DNA of 64,000 nucleotides from Streptomyces roseoverticillatus (GTDB lineage Bacteria; Actinomycetota; Actinomycetes; Streptomycetales; Streptomycetaceae): NCBI RefSeq assembly GCF_000719265.1, contig NZ_JOFL01000030.1:1-64000 (forward strand). Reading direction: 5' to 3'. The notes below the pieces were generated by a model. The model was not told where the DNA came from. It ran no database searches and saw only the letters and a list, made by a program, of their open reading frames with translations. Position 1 is the stretch's first letter. The number at the start of each line of letters is the position of its first letter. The translations under genes were made by a program, and so were the position numbers. Of this stretch, positions 54,939 to 63,376 are shown one piece after another.

Positions 54939-56354
54939 ATGGCAAAGGCTCCCATTCTCACCCCTCAGGCGGACGACTTCCCCCGCTGGTACCAGGACTT
55001 GATCAACAAGGCCGAGCTGGCCGACAACGGCCCCGTGCGCGGCACCATGGTCATCCGGCCGTACGGGTACGGGCTCTGGGAGCGCATGCAGCAGGAGATG
55101 GACGCGCGCATCAAGGACGCGGGCGCTTCCAACGCGTACTTCCCCCTCTTCATCCCGCAGTCGTACCTGACGCGCGAGGCCGAGCACGTCGAGGGCTTCG
55201 CCCCCGAGCTCGCGGTCGTCACGCACGGCGGCGGCAAGGAGCTGGAGGAGCCGGTCGTCGTCCGCCCCACCTCCGAGACGATCATCAACGACTACTTCTC
55301 GAAGTGGGTGCAGAGCTACCGCGACCTGCCCCTGCTGATCAACCAGTGGGCGAACGTGGTCCGTTGGGAGATGCGCCCGCGCGTCTTCCTGCGCACCACC
55401 GAGTTCCTCTGGCAGGAGGGCCACACCGCCCACGCCACCTACGAGGACGCCCGGGACTACGCCGCGTACATCCACAAGGAGGTCTACGCGGACTTCATGA
55501 TCAACGTCCTGGGCATCGACGTGGTCCTCGGCCGCAAGACGCCCAAGGAGCGCTTCGCGGGCGCGATCAACACCCTCACGCTCGAGGGAATGATGGGCGA
55601 CGGCAAGGCGCTGCAGATGGGCACCAGCCACGAGCTGGGCCAGAACTTCGCCAAGGCCTTCAACACCTCCTACCTGTCCAAGGACGGCCGGCAGGAGCTG
55701 GTCTGGCAGACCTCCTGGGGCTCCTCCACCCGGATGGTCGGCGGGCTGATCATGTCGCACGGCGACGACAACGGCCTGCGCGTCCCGCCGCGCCTGGCGC
55801 CGGTCCAGGCCGTCGTCCTCGCGATCAAGGGTGACGACGCCGTCATCGCCAAGGTCCGCGAGATCGGTGACCAGCTGAAGGCCGCCGGAGTCCGGGTGCA
55901 GGTCGACGACCGCACGGACACGCCGTTCGGCCGCCGCGCCGTGGACTGGGAGCTCAAGGGCGTACCGGTACGCATCGAGGTCGGCCCGCGCGACCTGGAG
56001 AACGGCACCGCGATGCTGGCCCGCCGCATCCCCGGCGGCAAGGAGCCGGTCCGCATCGACGAGCTCGTCGGGATGCTGCCGAAGGTCCTGGAGGAGGACC
56101 AGGCGCTGCTGCTGGCCGAGTCGCGTGAGCGCCGCGAGTCCCGTACGACCGACGTGAAGACCATCGAGGAGGCCGCCGAGGCCGCCGTGGCCGGCGGCTG
56201 GGCGCGGATCCCCTGGGCGGACCTGGGTCCGGAGGGCGAGGCCAAGCTGGCCGAGCAGGCCGTGACCGTCCGCTGCCTGGTCGGCGAGGACGGCTCCGTG
56301 CCGGAATCGGACGACGCGCCGGGTGCGATCGCGATCGTGGCGCGCGCTTACTAG
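54939..56354 (+). CDS. proS: Prolyl-tRNA synthetase, short archaeal/eukaryote-like type
   Basis: 471 residues. Class II synthetase: motif 1 region with GYGLWERMQQEMDARIK, motif 2 around VRPTSETIINDYFSKW and RWEMRPRVFLRTTEFLWQEGHTAH, motif 3 with SWGSSTRMVGGLIMSHGDD. The length and the SHELGQNFAKAFN segment belong to the archaeal/eukaryote-like ProRS class, not the longer bacterial form with an INS editing domain. TACCAT lies 7 bp before ATG 54939 with no SD, suggesting a leaderless mRNA. Whether the genome has a second ProRS cannot be seen here. Confidence 0.93.
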   Translation: MAKAPILTPQADDFPRWYQDLINKAELADNGPVRGTMVIRPYGYGLWERMQQEMDARIKDAGASNAYFPLFIPQSYLTREAEHVEGFAPELAVVTHGGGKELEEPVVVRPTSETIINDYFSKWVQSYRDLPLLINQWANVVRWEMRPRVFLRTTEFLWQEGHTAHATYEDARDYAAYIHKEVYADFMINVLGIDVVLGRKTPKERFAGAINTLTLEGMMGDGKALQMGTSHELGQNFAKAFNTSYLSKDGRQELVWQTSWGSSTRMVGGLIMSHGDDNGLRVPPRLAPVQAVVLAIKGDDAVIAKVREIGDQLKAAGVRVQVDDRTDTPFGRRAVDWELKGVPVRIEVGPRDLENGTAMLARRIPGGKEPVRIDELVGMLPKVLEEDQALLLAESRERRESRTTDVKTIEEAAEAAVAGGWARIPWADLGPEGEAKLAEQAVTVRCLVGEDGSVPESDDAPGAIAIVARAY

Positions 56355-56784
56355 AAGCGACGGCATGGGGCGGCGCATGAGGCGGCGCCCCATGCGGCGT
56401 CCTGTGGAGCGACGGCATGAGGCGCGTGAGGCCGTTCCCGCGCGGGTGTCTGTACCGGCACGGGGCGACCGTGGCCGGAGCGGCACCGGCGTGAGGCGCC
56501 CGCATGAGGCGGTGACAGGGCGGGGCGGCCTCGATCGGAGCGCCGCCCTCCACGCTCCGTGGGGCGCCCGGGGGCGTCGGCCCGTCCAAGGGGGCGCACG
56601 CCCCCCGGTGCGCGCTTACTGATGAGTCAGTACGTCCCGGGTTGCGAACAGGTGCACGGCTTCTCCATAGATCTGCGCACCCGCCCTCGTCGCGACGCAT
56701 GAGCGTGAAACTGACTGGTACGTGCAAATTATTTGGGATGGCCCGGTATCGGAACACCGGGCCGCCCCTGCTCGTTGTCACGAC
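56355..56784. other. Repeat-containing intergenic region upstream of the SprT-like gene
   Basis: The first 160 bp carry GCATGAGG at 56375, 56415 and 56502, with related GCATGGGG, GCGTGAGG and CCCCATGC. The second part (56609-56784) is AT-richer and regulatory-looking: ACTGA/TCAGT inverted repeat (56618-56631) and a GGCCCGGT/ACCGGGCC hairpin (56740-56763) just before the next gene. No gene seen. Confidence 0.6.
56740..56763 (+). promoter_or_regulatory. Hairpin in the leader of the SprT-like gene
   Basis: GGCCCGGT (56740-56747) and ACCGGGCC (56756-56763) form a perfect 8-bp stem with an 8-nt loop, 21 bp before the GTG start. It could be an operator or a weak attenuator. Confidence 0.5.
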
Positions 56785-57375
56785 GTGAGCACGACACCAC
56801 CTGTTCTCGCCGCAGAGCTGGCGCAGGCGTGGGCCGATATTCAGCGGCACCACCCCGAGCTGCCGGATCTTGCCGCGCCCGAATCGCTGATCGGGGAGTC
56901 GTCGTCCGCCTGCGGCGCCGAGCTCTCCTTCGAACGGCTGCTGCACGAGGCAGTGCACGGCATCGCGGCCGCCCGCGGTGTACGTGACACGTCACGCGCA
57001 GGCCGCTACCACAATCGCCGGTTCCTGGCGATCGCCGAGGAGCTCGGGCTCGACCACAGCGACGATCCGCATCCCAGCAGCGGCTTCTCTCTGGTCGTGC
57101 TCAACCCGGAGGCGCGCAAGCGCTACCGCCCCACCATCGACAGACTGCAGCGCGCCCTCAAGGCGCACACGGTCGCGACCACCGCCGACACCTCCCGCAC
57201 CTTCCGCGGGCCGGCGGCGCGGCACGGCTCGTCGGGCGGCGGGGTACGGGTCAAGGCGGTGTGCGACTGCGGCCGGAACGTGCGGGTCGTGCCCTCCGTG
57301 CTCGCCCAGGCGCCCATCATGTGCGGCGGCTGCGGCCAGCCCTTCCGGATTCCCGAGGCGGTCACGGTCGGCTGA
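56785..57375 (+). CDS. SprT-like zinc metallopeptidase-domain protein
   Basis: 196 residues. The HExxH-type motif [15 protein letters not shown] (about residues 52-66) is followed by [18 protein letters not shown], the arrangement of SprT-like minimal gluzincins. The C-terminus carries a zinc ribbon, [10 protein letters not shown] and [10 protein letters not shown]. Members such as SPRTN act on DNA-protein cross-links; many bacterial and phage relatives are uncharacterised. GTG start at 56785 ([16 protein letters not shown]). It precedes the rpsP operon by 155 bp. Confidence 0.75.
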   Translation: MSTTPPVLAAELAQAWADIQRHHPELPDLAAPESLIGESSSACGAELSFERLLHEAVHGIAAARGVRDTSRAGRYHNRRFLAIAEELGLDHSDDPHPSSGFSLVVLNPEARKRYRPTIDRLQRALKAHTVATTADTSRTFRGPAARHGSSGGGVRVKAVCDCGRNVRVVPSVLAQAPIMCGGCGQPFRIPEAVTVG

Positions 57376-57530
57376 CCTGGAGTGGTGTGGCACAATGGGA
57401 CGCTGTACTCGACAGTCGCATAGGACCCCTCTCTCCTCCGGCTGGCGCGTCCGTCGGGCATCCGAGTACCGCAACCCCACGTGGCATCTCGTTGTGCCCA
57501 ACCACGTCAAGACCAGGAGACACCACTCCC

Positions 57531-57965
57531 GTGGCAGTCAAGATCAAGCTGAAGCGTCTGGGCAAGATCCGTTCGCCTCACTACCGCATCGTCATCGCCG
57601 ACTCCCGTACCCGCCGTGACGGCCGGGCCATCGAGGAGATCGGTCTGTACCACCCGGTGCAGAACCCCTCGCGCATCGAGGTCGACTCCGAGCGTGTCCA
57701 GTACTGGCTGGGTGTCGGCGCGCAGCCGACCGAGCCGGTCATGGCCATCCTCAAGGTCACCGGTGACTGGCAGAAGTTCAAGGGCCTGCCGGCCCCGGCC
57801 CCGATGCTCGTCGCCGAGCCGAAGAAGGACCACAGCGGTCTCTTCGACGCCGTCGTGAGCGCCGCGGGCGAGGCGAAGGGTGAGGCCATCACCCCGAAGG
57901 CGAAGAAGTCGGAGAAGAAGGACGAGGCCGCCGAGGCCGAGTCCGCTGAGTCGACCGAGGCCTGA
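57531..57965 (+). CDS. rpsP: 30S ribosomal protein S16
   Basis: 144 residues: [42 protein letters not shown], then the usual core to about residue 85, and an extended Lys/Glu/Ala-rich tail typical of actinobacteria. GTG start at 57531 with AGGAGA about 11 bp upstream. First gene of rpsP-khpA-rimM-trmD-rplS. Confidence 0.98.
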   Translation: MAVKIKLKRLGKIRSPHYRIVIADSRTRRDGRAIEEIGLYHPVQNPSRIEVDSERVQYWLGVGAQPTEPVMAILKVTGDWQKFKGLPAPAPMLVAEPKKDHSGLFDAVVSAAGEAKGEAITPKAKKSEKKDEAAEAESAESTEA

Positions 57966-57967
57966 GG

Positions 57968-58207
57968 ATGCTCGAGGAGGCCCTTGAGCACCTCGTGAAG
58001 GGCATCGTCGACAACCCCGACGAGGTGCAGGTCGCTTCGCGCAACCTGCGCCGTGGGCGCGTGCTGGAGGTCCGGGTCCACCCCGACGACCTCGGCAAGG
58101 TGATCGGCCGCAACGGCCGCACCGCGCGTGCCTTGCGCACCGTCGTGGGCGCCATCGGCGGTCGTGGCATCCGCGTCGACCTCGTCGACGTGGATCAGGT
58201 CCGCTGA
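57968..58207 (+). CDS. khpA: KH-domain RNA-binding protein (KhpA)
   Basis: 79 residues with one type II KH domain: VEVRVHPDDLGKVIGRNGRTARALRTVVG contains the GxxG loop (GRNG). It begins MLEEALEHLVKGIVDNPDEV. Homologues bind small and messenger RNAs and partner with Jag/KhpB. It starts 2 bp after rpsP and is followed by a strong hairpin before rimM. Confidence 0.96.
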   Translation: MLEEALEHLVKGIVDNPDEVQVASRNLRRGRVLEVRVHPDDLGKVIGRNGRTARALRTVVGAIGGRGIRVDLVDVDQVR

Positions 58208-58227
58208 GAAGCGGTTGAGCACCGGCA

Positions 58228-58261
58228 CGGGCCGGGAAGGGCTTGGGCCCTTCCCGGCCCG
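58228..58261 (+). terminator. Internal hairpin between khpA and rimM
   Basis: CGGGCCGGGAAGGGC (58228-58242) and GCCCTTCCCGGCCCG (58247-58261) form a perfect 15-bp stem with a 4-nt loop, inside an otherwise continuous operon. A partial terminator or RNase III processing site are both possible. Confidence 0.75.
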
Positions 58262-58291
58262 TTGTCGCGTACGGAGAGCAGAGAAGGAAAC

Positions 58292-58981
58292 ATGCAGCTC
58301 GTAGTCGGCAGGATCGGCCGCGCCCACGGCATCAGGGGTGAGGTCACGGTTGAGGTGCGCACGGACGAGCCCGAGCTGCGGCTCGGACCCGGCGCCGTCC
58401 TGGCCACGGACCCCGCCTCCGCGGGGCCGCTGACCATCGAATCCGGCCGCGTGCACAGCGGTCGGCTGCTGCTGCGCTTCACGGGCGTGGGCGACCGCAC
58501 GGCCGCGGAGGCGCTTCGCAACATCCTCCTCATCGCCGAGGTCGACCCGGAGGAGACCCCGGAGGACCCGGAGGAGTTCTACGACCACCAGCTGATGGAC
58601 CTGGAGGTCGTCACCGTCGACGGCACCGCCGTCGGCCGGATCAGCGAGATCTCCCACCTGCCGTCGCAGGACCTGTTCATCGTGGAGCGGCCCGACGGGT
58701 CCGAGGTCATGATCCCCTTCGTCTCCGAGATCGTCACGGAGATCGACCTGGACGAGCAGCGTGCCGTCATCGACCCGCCGCGCGGCCTGATCGACGCAGA
58801 CGAGGCGGAGATCGCGTCCGTGCGTGAGGCCGGGCATGAGGCGGGGCATGAGGCCGGACAGGGCCCCGAGACGGGGTCCGGCCAGGACTCCGGAGCCGGG
58901 ACCGCCCAGGACGCCGGGCACGGCCCCGAGCGCAGCTCCGAGCAGGACTCCGAGCAGGACTCCGAGCGAGGCGACGCCTGA
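58292..58981 (+). CDS. rimM: Ribosome maturation factor RimM with repeat-derived C-terminal tail
   Basis: 229 residues. The RimM core (16S processing, binds S19) runs [58 protein letters not shown], then [21 protein letters not shown] and [10 protein letters not shown] to about residue 170. The remaining 50 or so residues are an acidic, Gly/Gln/Ser-rich tail starting [16 protein letters not shown], encoded by in-frame GCGTGAGGC and GCATGAGGC units. Its last base is shared with the trmD start (TGATG). Confidence 0.96.
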   Translation: MQLVVGRIGRAHGIRGEVTVEVRTDEPELRLGPGAVLATDPASAGPLTIESGRVHSGRLLLRFTGVGDRTAAEALRNILLIAEVDPEETPEDPEEFYDHQLMDLEVVTVDGTAVGRISEISHLPSQDLFIVERPDGSEVMIPFVSEIVTEIDLDEQRAVIDPPRGLIDADEAEIASVREAGHEAGHEAGQGPETGSGQDSGAGTAQDAGHGPERSSEQDSEQDSERGDA

Positions 58982-59799
58982 TGCGCATCGACGTCGTCAC
59001 GATCTTCCCCGAGTACCTCGAGCCGCTGAGCGTCTCGCTCGTCGGCAAAGCGCGCGCACGAGGTCAGCTGGATGTCCGCGTGCACGACCTGCGCGAGTGG
59101 ACGCACGACAAGCACAACACCGTCGACGACACGCCCTACGGCGGCGGCCCCGGCATGGTCATGAAGCCGGAGCCCTGGGGAGAGGCCCTGGACGCGGTCA
59201 TCGAGTCGGGGGCGCAGGGGGAGGAGCTGCCCGTGCTCGTCGTCCCGACGCCCAGCGGCCGGCCCTTCACCCAGGAGCTCGCGGTCGAGCTCTCCGAGAA
59301 GTCGTGGCTGGTCTTCACCCCCGCCCGCTACGAGGGCATCGACCGCCGGGTCATCGAGGAGTACGGCGACCGCCTCGACGTCCGCGAGGTGTCCATCGGC
59401 GACTACGTCCTGGCCGGCGGAGAGGCCCCCGTCCTCGTGATGGTCGAGGCCGTCGCGCGCCTGCTCCCCGGCGTCCTCGGCAACGCCGAGTCCCACCGCG
59501 ACGACTCCTTCGCCCCGGGCGCCATGGCGGACCTCCTCGAGGGCCCCGTCTACACCAAGCCCCCGGAGTGGCGCGACCGCGGTATCCCCGACGTCCTGCT
59601 GAGCGGCCATCACGGCAAGATCGCCCGCTGGCGCCGCGACGAGGCGATCCGCCGCACCGTGCGCAACCGCCCCGATCTGATCGAGCGCGCCGACCCCGCG
59701 GCCTTCGACAAGAAGGACCGCGAGATCCTCTCGATCCTGGGCTGGGGCCCCGGCCCCGACGGCCGATTTGGGCGAGTGGCCCCGGACGTGGAAGAATAA
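58981..59799 (+). CDS. trmD: tRNA (guanine(37)-N1)-methyltransferase
   Basis: 272 residues. SPOUT-family enzyme preventing frameshifts. IDVVTIFPEYLEPLSVSLVGKA at the start; knot motifs with VLVVPTPSGRPF, LVFTPARYEGIDRRVIEEY and VSIGDYVLAGGEAPVLVM; C-terminal domain with HHGKIARWRRDEA. ATG overlaps the rimM stop by one base. Confidence 0.98.
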   Translation: MRIDVVTIFPEYLEPLSVSLVGKARARGQLDVRVHDLREWTHDKHNTVDDTPYGGGPGMVMKPEPWGEALDAVIESGAQGEELPVLVVPTPSGRPFTQELAVELSEKSWLVFTPARYEGIDRRVIEEYGDRLDVREVSIGDYVLAGGEAPVLVMVEAVARLLPGVLGNAESHRDDSFAPGAMADLLEGPVYTKPPEWRDRGIPDVLLSGHHGKIARWRRDEAIRRTVRNRPDLIERADPAAFDKKDREILSILGWGPGPDGRFGRVAPDVEE

Positions 59800-59929
59800 G
59801 CCGTTGCCTTGCGCCCGGCGTGCGCCCCTGCCACAGGGGGAATGACGTCCGCCCGGTGTTCCGGCACCATCCCCACTTCAGTACGAATTCCGCTGATGAC
59901 CTGTGGCATCGGCGAGGAAGCAGACGAAC

Positions 59930-60280
59930 ATGTCCTCCCTGCTCGACAACGTCAACGCCGCGTCGCTGCGCACCGACGTCCCGGCCTTCCGCCCCGGCGA
60001 CACCGTGAACGTCCACGTCCGCGTCATCGAGGGCAACCGCTCCCGTATCCAGCAGTTCAAGGGTGTCGTCATCCGCCGCCAGGGCGCGGGCATCAGCGAG
60101 ACCTTCACGGTCCGCAAGGTCTCGTTCTCCGTCGGCGTCGAGCGCACCTTCCCGGTGCACAGCCCGATCTTCGAGAAGGTCGAGCTCGTCACCCGCGGTG
60201 ACGTCCGTCGCGCCAAGCTGTACTACCTCCGTGAGCTCCGTGGCAAGGCCGCGAAGATCAAGGAGAAGCGCGACAACTGA
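59930..60280 (+). CDS. rplS: 50S ribosomal protein L19
   Basis: 116 residues, [52 protein letters not shown], a complete L19. SD GAGGAAG ends about 10 bp before ATG 59930. It lies 130 bp after trmD, so it may also have its own promoter; I see no clear boxes. sipW follows 45 bp later. Confidence 0.98.
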   Translation: MSSLLDNVNAASLRTDVPAFRPGDTVNVHVRVIEGNRSRIQQFKGVVIRRQGAGISETFTVRKVSFSVGVERTFPVHSPIFEKVELVTRGDVRRAKLYYLRELRGKAAKIKEKRDN

Positions 60281-60325
60281 GCTTCCGTCCGGAGTCCGCG
60301 CCCGGCCGGATAGGCTTTCGGCTCG

Positions 60326-61288
60326 ATGGACACCGACGTACAGCTTTCGGAGCGCGACCGCTCTCCCCGCCCCGTAGAGGGGGAGGAGCAGGGGTCGCGC
60401 TCCTCGCGTTTTCCCGCCTCTCCGGCGGCCTCGGTCAGGGCCGCCCGGGCGTGGCTGCGGGGCGGCGGCCCCATGCGCCGTGCAGGCGTGCTGCTGACGC
60501 TCTGCCTCGTCTTCATGCTGCTGCTGAGCAGCTACGTGGTGCAGCCCTTCCTGATCCCCAGCGGCTCGATGGAGAACACGCTCCACGTGGGGGACCGCGT
60601 CCTGGTCAACAAGCTCGCCTACGCCTTCGGGGACGAGCCGGAGCGCGGTGACGTGATCGTCTTCGACGGCACCGGGTCCTTCGTCCAGGACGCGCCGGCG
60701 GAGAACCCCGTGGCGGCGCTGATCCGTAAGGGCGCCTCGTCCGTCGGCCTCATGGGGCCGGCGGCAACGGTCTACATCAAGCGCGTGGTCGGTGTCGGGG
60801 GTGACCGGGTCACCTGTTGCGACGCGCGGGGCCGGCTGCAGATCAACGGCCACCCGGTGGACGAGCGCTTCCTCTACCCGGGCGACGACCCGTCCCGCGT
60901 GCCCTTCGACGTCGTGGTGCCCGCGGGGAAGCTGTGGGTGATGGGCGACCACCGGGGCGACTCCCGCGACTCACGTGATCACCTGGGGGAGCCCGGCGGG
61001 GGCATGGTGCCGGTGAGCAGGGTCATCGGACGGGCCGACTGGATCGGCTGGCCCTTCGGGAGGATGAACACCCTGGAGCGCCCCGACGCCTACGCGCGCG
61101 TTCCGGAGCCCGACGAGTCGGCCGGACACGTAGGAAAGCCGGCCGCACGGGGCGCCGCATGGGGCGGGGAGCAGCCCGCCCGAGGCCAGGACCGGGCCGG
61201 TCAGTCCGCAGGGCCGGCCGGACAGCCCGCCGGACACGCCGGGCGCCCCGTGGAGCCCGCCGGACACGCAGGGAGTCCGGGTGGGTAG
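60326..61288 (+). CDS. sipW: Type I signal peptidase SipW
   Basis: 320 residues. Membrane-bound Ser/Lys protease that removes signal peptides. One N-terminal membrane helix (RRAGVLLTLCLVFMLLLSSYVV, about 51-72), catalytic Ser in IPSGSMENTL near 80, general base Lys in VYIKRVVGVGGD near 151, and the C-terminal signature VMGDHRGDSRDSRDH. The last 60 residues are a Gly/Ala/Pro/Gln low-complexity tail (GQPAGHAGRPVEPAGHAG). It overlaps sipX by 8 bp. Confidence 0.95.
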   Translation: MDTDVQLSERDRSPRPVEGEEQGSRSSRFPASPAASVRAARAWLRGGGPMRRAGVLLTLCLVFMLLLSSYVVQPFLIPSGSMENTLHVGDRVLVNKLAYAFGDEPERGDVIVFDGTGSFVQDAPAENPVAALIRKGASSVGLMGPAATVYIKRVVGVGGDRVTCCDARGRLQINGHPVDERFLYPGDDPSRVPFDVVVPAGKLWVMGDHRGDSRDSRDHLGEPGGGMVPVSRVIGRADWIGWPFGRMNTLERPDAYARVPEPDESAGHVGKPAARGAAWGGEQPARGQDRAGQSAGPAGQPAGHAGRPVEPAGHAGSPGG

Positions 61289-62318
61289 CCGGGGACGTAC
61301 GCTGCCGGGTCCGGCAGGCCCCGCAGACGTAGGAGTGGCGGGTACGGGCGTTCCGGCCTCAGGCGGCCGTGCGGCGCGGCGCAAGGCCGCCCGGCGGGTC
61401 AAGCGGCGCCGGCGCCGCTCCGCGGTCAAAGAGGTGCCGATCCTCATAGCGGTCGCGCTGCTGATCGCCCTCGTGCTCAAGACGTTCCTGGTGCAGGCGT
61501 TCGTGATCCCCTCCGGCTCCATGGAGCAGACCATCCGGATCGGCGACCGTGTGCTCGTGGACAAGCTGACCCCCTGGTTCGGCTCCAGGCCGCAGCGCGG
61601 TGACGTCATCGTCTTCCGGGACCCCGGCGGCTGGCAGGACGGGCAGGAGACGGGCGCCGGGCCCGACCCGGTGGGGGTCAGACAGGTCAAGCAGTTCCTG
61701 ACCTTCATCGGTCTGCTGCCGGCGGCGAACGAGCACGACCTGATCAAGAGAGTGATCGGCGTCGGCGGTGACACGGTCAAGTGCTGTGACGAGAACGGCA
61801 AAATCACGGTCAACGCAACGCCGCTCGACGAGCCGTATCTGCACCCGGACAACCCGCCCTCCAAAATTGAATTCACGGTACGGGTCCCCGCGGGGCGCTA
61901 CTTCGTGATGGGCGACCACCGCTCCAACTCGGCTGATTCCCGCTTCCACCTGGACGACCCCGGGCAGGGCACCGTGCCGCAGGAGCTGGTGATCGGCCGT
62001 GCGGTGGTGATCGCATGGCCCCTGGGCCACTGGCGGCAGCTGTCCGAAAGAGACACTTTCGCATCGGTCGGTGACGCGCCGCCCGCGGAGACCCAAGCAA
62101 GCGGTTCGCCGCATAGTGTGTCCCCCATGGATCAGCAAGGATTGATCCAGCTCCCGACCCCTGCGGAACTCCCGCTCGTTATGGGAGTGGTGGGCCTGCC
62201 TCATGCGTACGGCAGGCCGCAGCGTGGAGAGCGGAGCGAGAGGAGTGGATGTGGGGGACTTGGCGGTCGGCGCACGGTCCGGTCACGAAGAGCCCGAGAA
62301 GCGGCCCGGGGAGGCTGA
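61281..62318 (+). CDS. sipX: Type I signal peptidase SipX
   Basis: 345 residues from GTG 61281. An Arg-rich N-terminus (RRKAARRVKRRRRR) precedes the membrane helix VPILIAVALLIALVLKTFLV; catalytic Ser is in IPSGSMEQTI near 79, Lys in LIKRVIGVGGD, and the signature reads VMGDHRSNSADSRFH. Near the end LPTPAELPLVMGVVGL may form a second, C-terminal membrane anchor. The last 22 codons overlap the sipY start region. A GGCCTGCC/GGCAGGCC hairpin (62193-62218) lies in its 3' end. Confidence 0.95.
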   Translation: MGSRGRTLPGPAGPADVGVAGTGVPASGGRAARRKAARRVKRRRRRSAVKEVPILIAVALLIALVLKTFLVQAFVIPSGSMEQTIRIGDRVLVDKLTPWFGSRPQRGDVIVFRDPGGWQDGQETGAGPDPVGVRQVKQFLTFIGLLPAANEHDLIKRVIGVGGDTVKCCDENGKITVNATPLDEPYLHPDNPPSKIEFTVRVPAGRYFVMGDHRSNSADSRFHLDDPGQGTVPQELVIGRAVVIAWPLGHWRQLSERDTFASVGDAPPAETQASGSPHSVSPMDQQGLIQLPTPAELPLVMGVVGLPHAYGRPQRGERSERSGCGGLGGRRTVRSRRAREAARGG

Positions 62319-63264
62319 CGGGTCGCCAGGGGCCGGTGTGCCGGAGGAGGCCATGTCCCAGGCGTCCCAGGAGGCTATGGGCGGGCCGGCGCGGAGGGAC
62401 GGCGAAGACGTGAGCCCGGACGCGGACACCGATGGTGAGGGCCCGCGCGGGGAGAGGCCCAAGAAGCAGCGGTCGTTCTGGAAGGAACTGCCGATCCTGA
62501 TCGGCATCGCCCTGGTCCTCGCGCTGCTGATCAAGACGTTCCTGGTGCAGGCGTTCTCGATCCCGTCGGACTCGATGCAGAACACCCTCCAGCGCGGTGA
62601 CCGCGTGCTGGTGGACAAGCTCACCCCGTGGTTCGGCGCCGAGCCCGAGCGCGGCGAGGTTGTGGTCTTCCACGACCCCGACAACTGGCTGGGCGACGAG
62701 ACCCAGACCCCGCAGTCCGGCCCGCTGGGCAGCGGCATGCAGAAGGTCCTCAGCTTCATCGGCCTCATGCCCTCGGCCGAGGAGAAGGACCTCATCAAGC
62801 GGGTCATCGCGGTCGGCGGGGACACCGTGGAGTGCCAGAAGGGCGGCCCGGTCAAGGTCAACAGCAAGGCGCTGTCGGAGAAGGACTACCTCTTCCCCGA
62901 CAACACCCCGTGCGACGACCAGCCCTTCGGCCCGATCGAGGTCCCCAAGGGCAAGCTCTGGGTGATGGGTGACCACCGCCAGAACTCCCTGGACTCGCGC
63001 TACCACCCGAACCAGGATCACGGCTTCGTCCCGGTGTCCGACGTCGTGGGCCGCGCCTTCGTGGTCGCCTGGCCGATCAACCGCTGGTCCTTCCTCGGTG
63101 TCCCCGGCACCTTCGACCAGCCGGGGATCAACGCGGCCGCCGCGGCCGCGCCGTCCGCGCTCGGGCTCGCCGGAGCGGTGCCGCTCGTCCTGTGGCGCCG
63201 GCGCCGGTCGGCCGCACGGGGCGGCACCGAGGAGCTCACCCACCGGAGCGCCCTCAGGGACTGA
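62251..63264 (+). CDS. sipY: Type I signal peptidase SipY
   Basis: 337 residues from GTG 62251, which has AGGAG at 62241-62245. An acidic, hydrophilic N-terminal tail of about 75 residues precedes the membrane helix LPILIGIALVLALLIKTFLV; catalytic Ser is in IPSDSMQNTL near 106, Lys in LIKRVIAVGGD, and the signature reads VMGDHRQNSLDSRYH. A C-terminal segment (APSALGLAGAVPLVLWRRRR) is a second membrane helix with a positive stop. It overlaps sipX by 68 bp. Confidence 0.94.
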   Translation: MGDLAVGARSGHEEPEKRPGEADGSPGAGVPEEAMSQASQEAMGGPARRDGEDVSPDADTDGEGPRGERPKKQRSFWKELPILIGIALVLALLIKTFLVQAFSIPSDSMQNTLQRGDRVLVDKLTPWFGAEPERGEVVVFHDPDNWLGDETQTPQSGPLGSGMQKVLSFIGLMPSAEEKDLIKRVIAVGGDTVECQKGGPVKVNSKALSEKDYLFPDNTPCDDQPFGPIEVPKGKLWVMGDHRQNSLDSRYHPNQDHGFVPVSDVVGRAFVVAWPINRWSFLGVPGTFDQPGINAAAAAAPSALGLAGAVPLVLWRRRRSAARGGTEELTHRSALRD

Positions 63265-63376
63265 CCGGCAGAGCCTCCCGAAGGGCTGACTCGCCTGCAT
63301 ACCGCCCGGTAGTGTGCGGTTCCCGTGCCCCTGGGCATGCGGATTCCGATCTTCTACGCGGGGCGGGAGCACTGGG

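Noticed and set aside
53820..56486. 888-residue frame fusing the methyltransferase with sequence antisense to proS
   Set aside because: The upstream part is antisense to proS, a well-defined gene; the methyltransferase starts naturally at ATG 54641.
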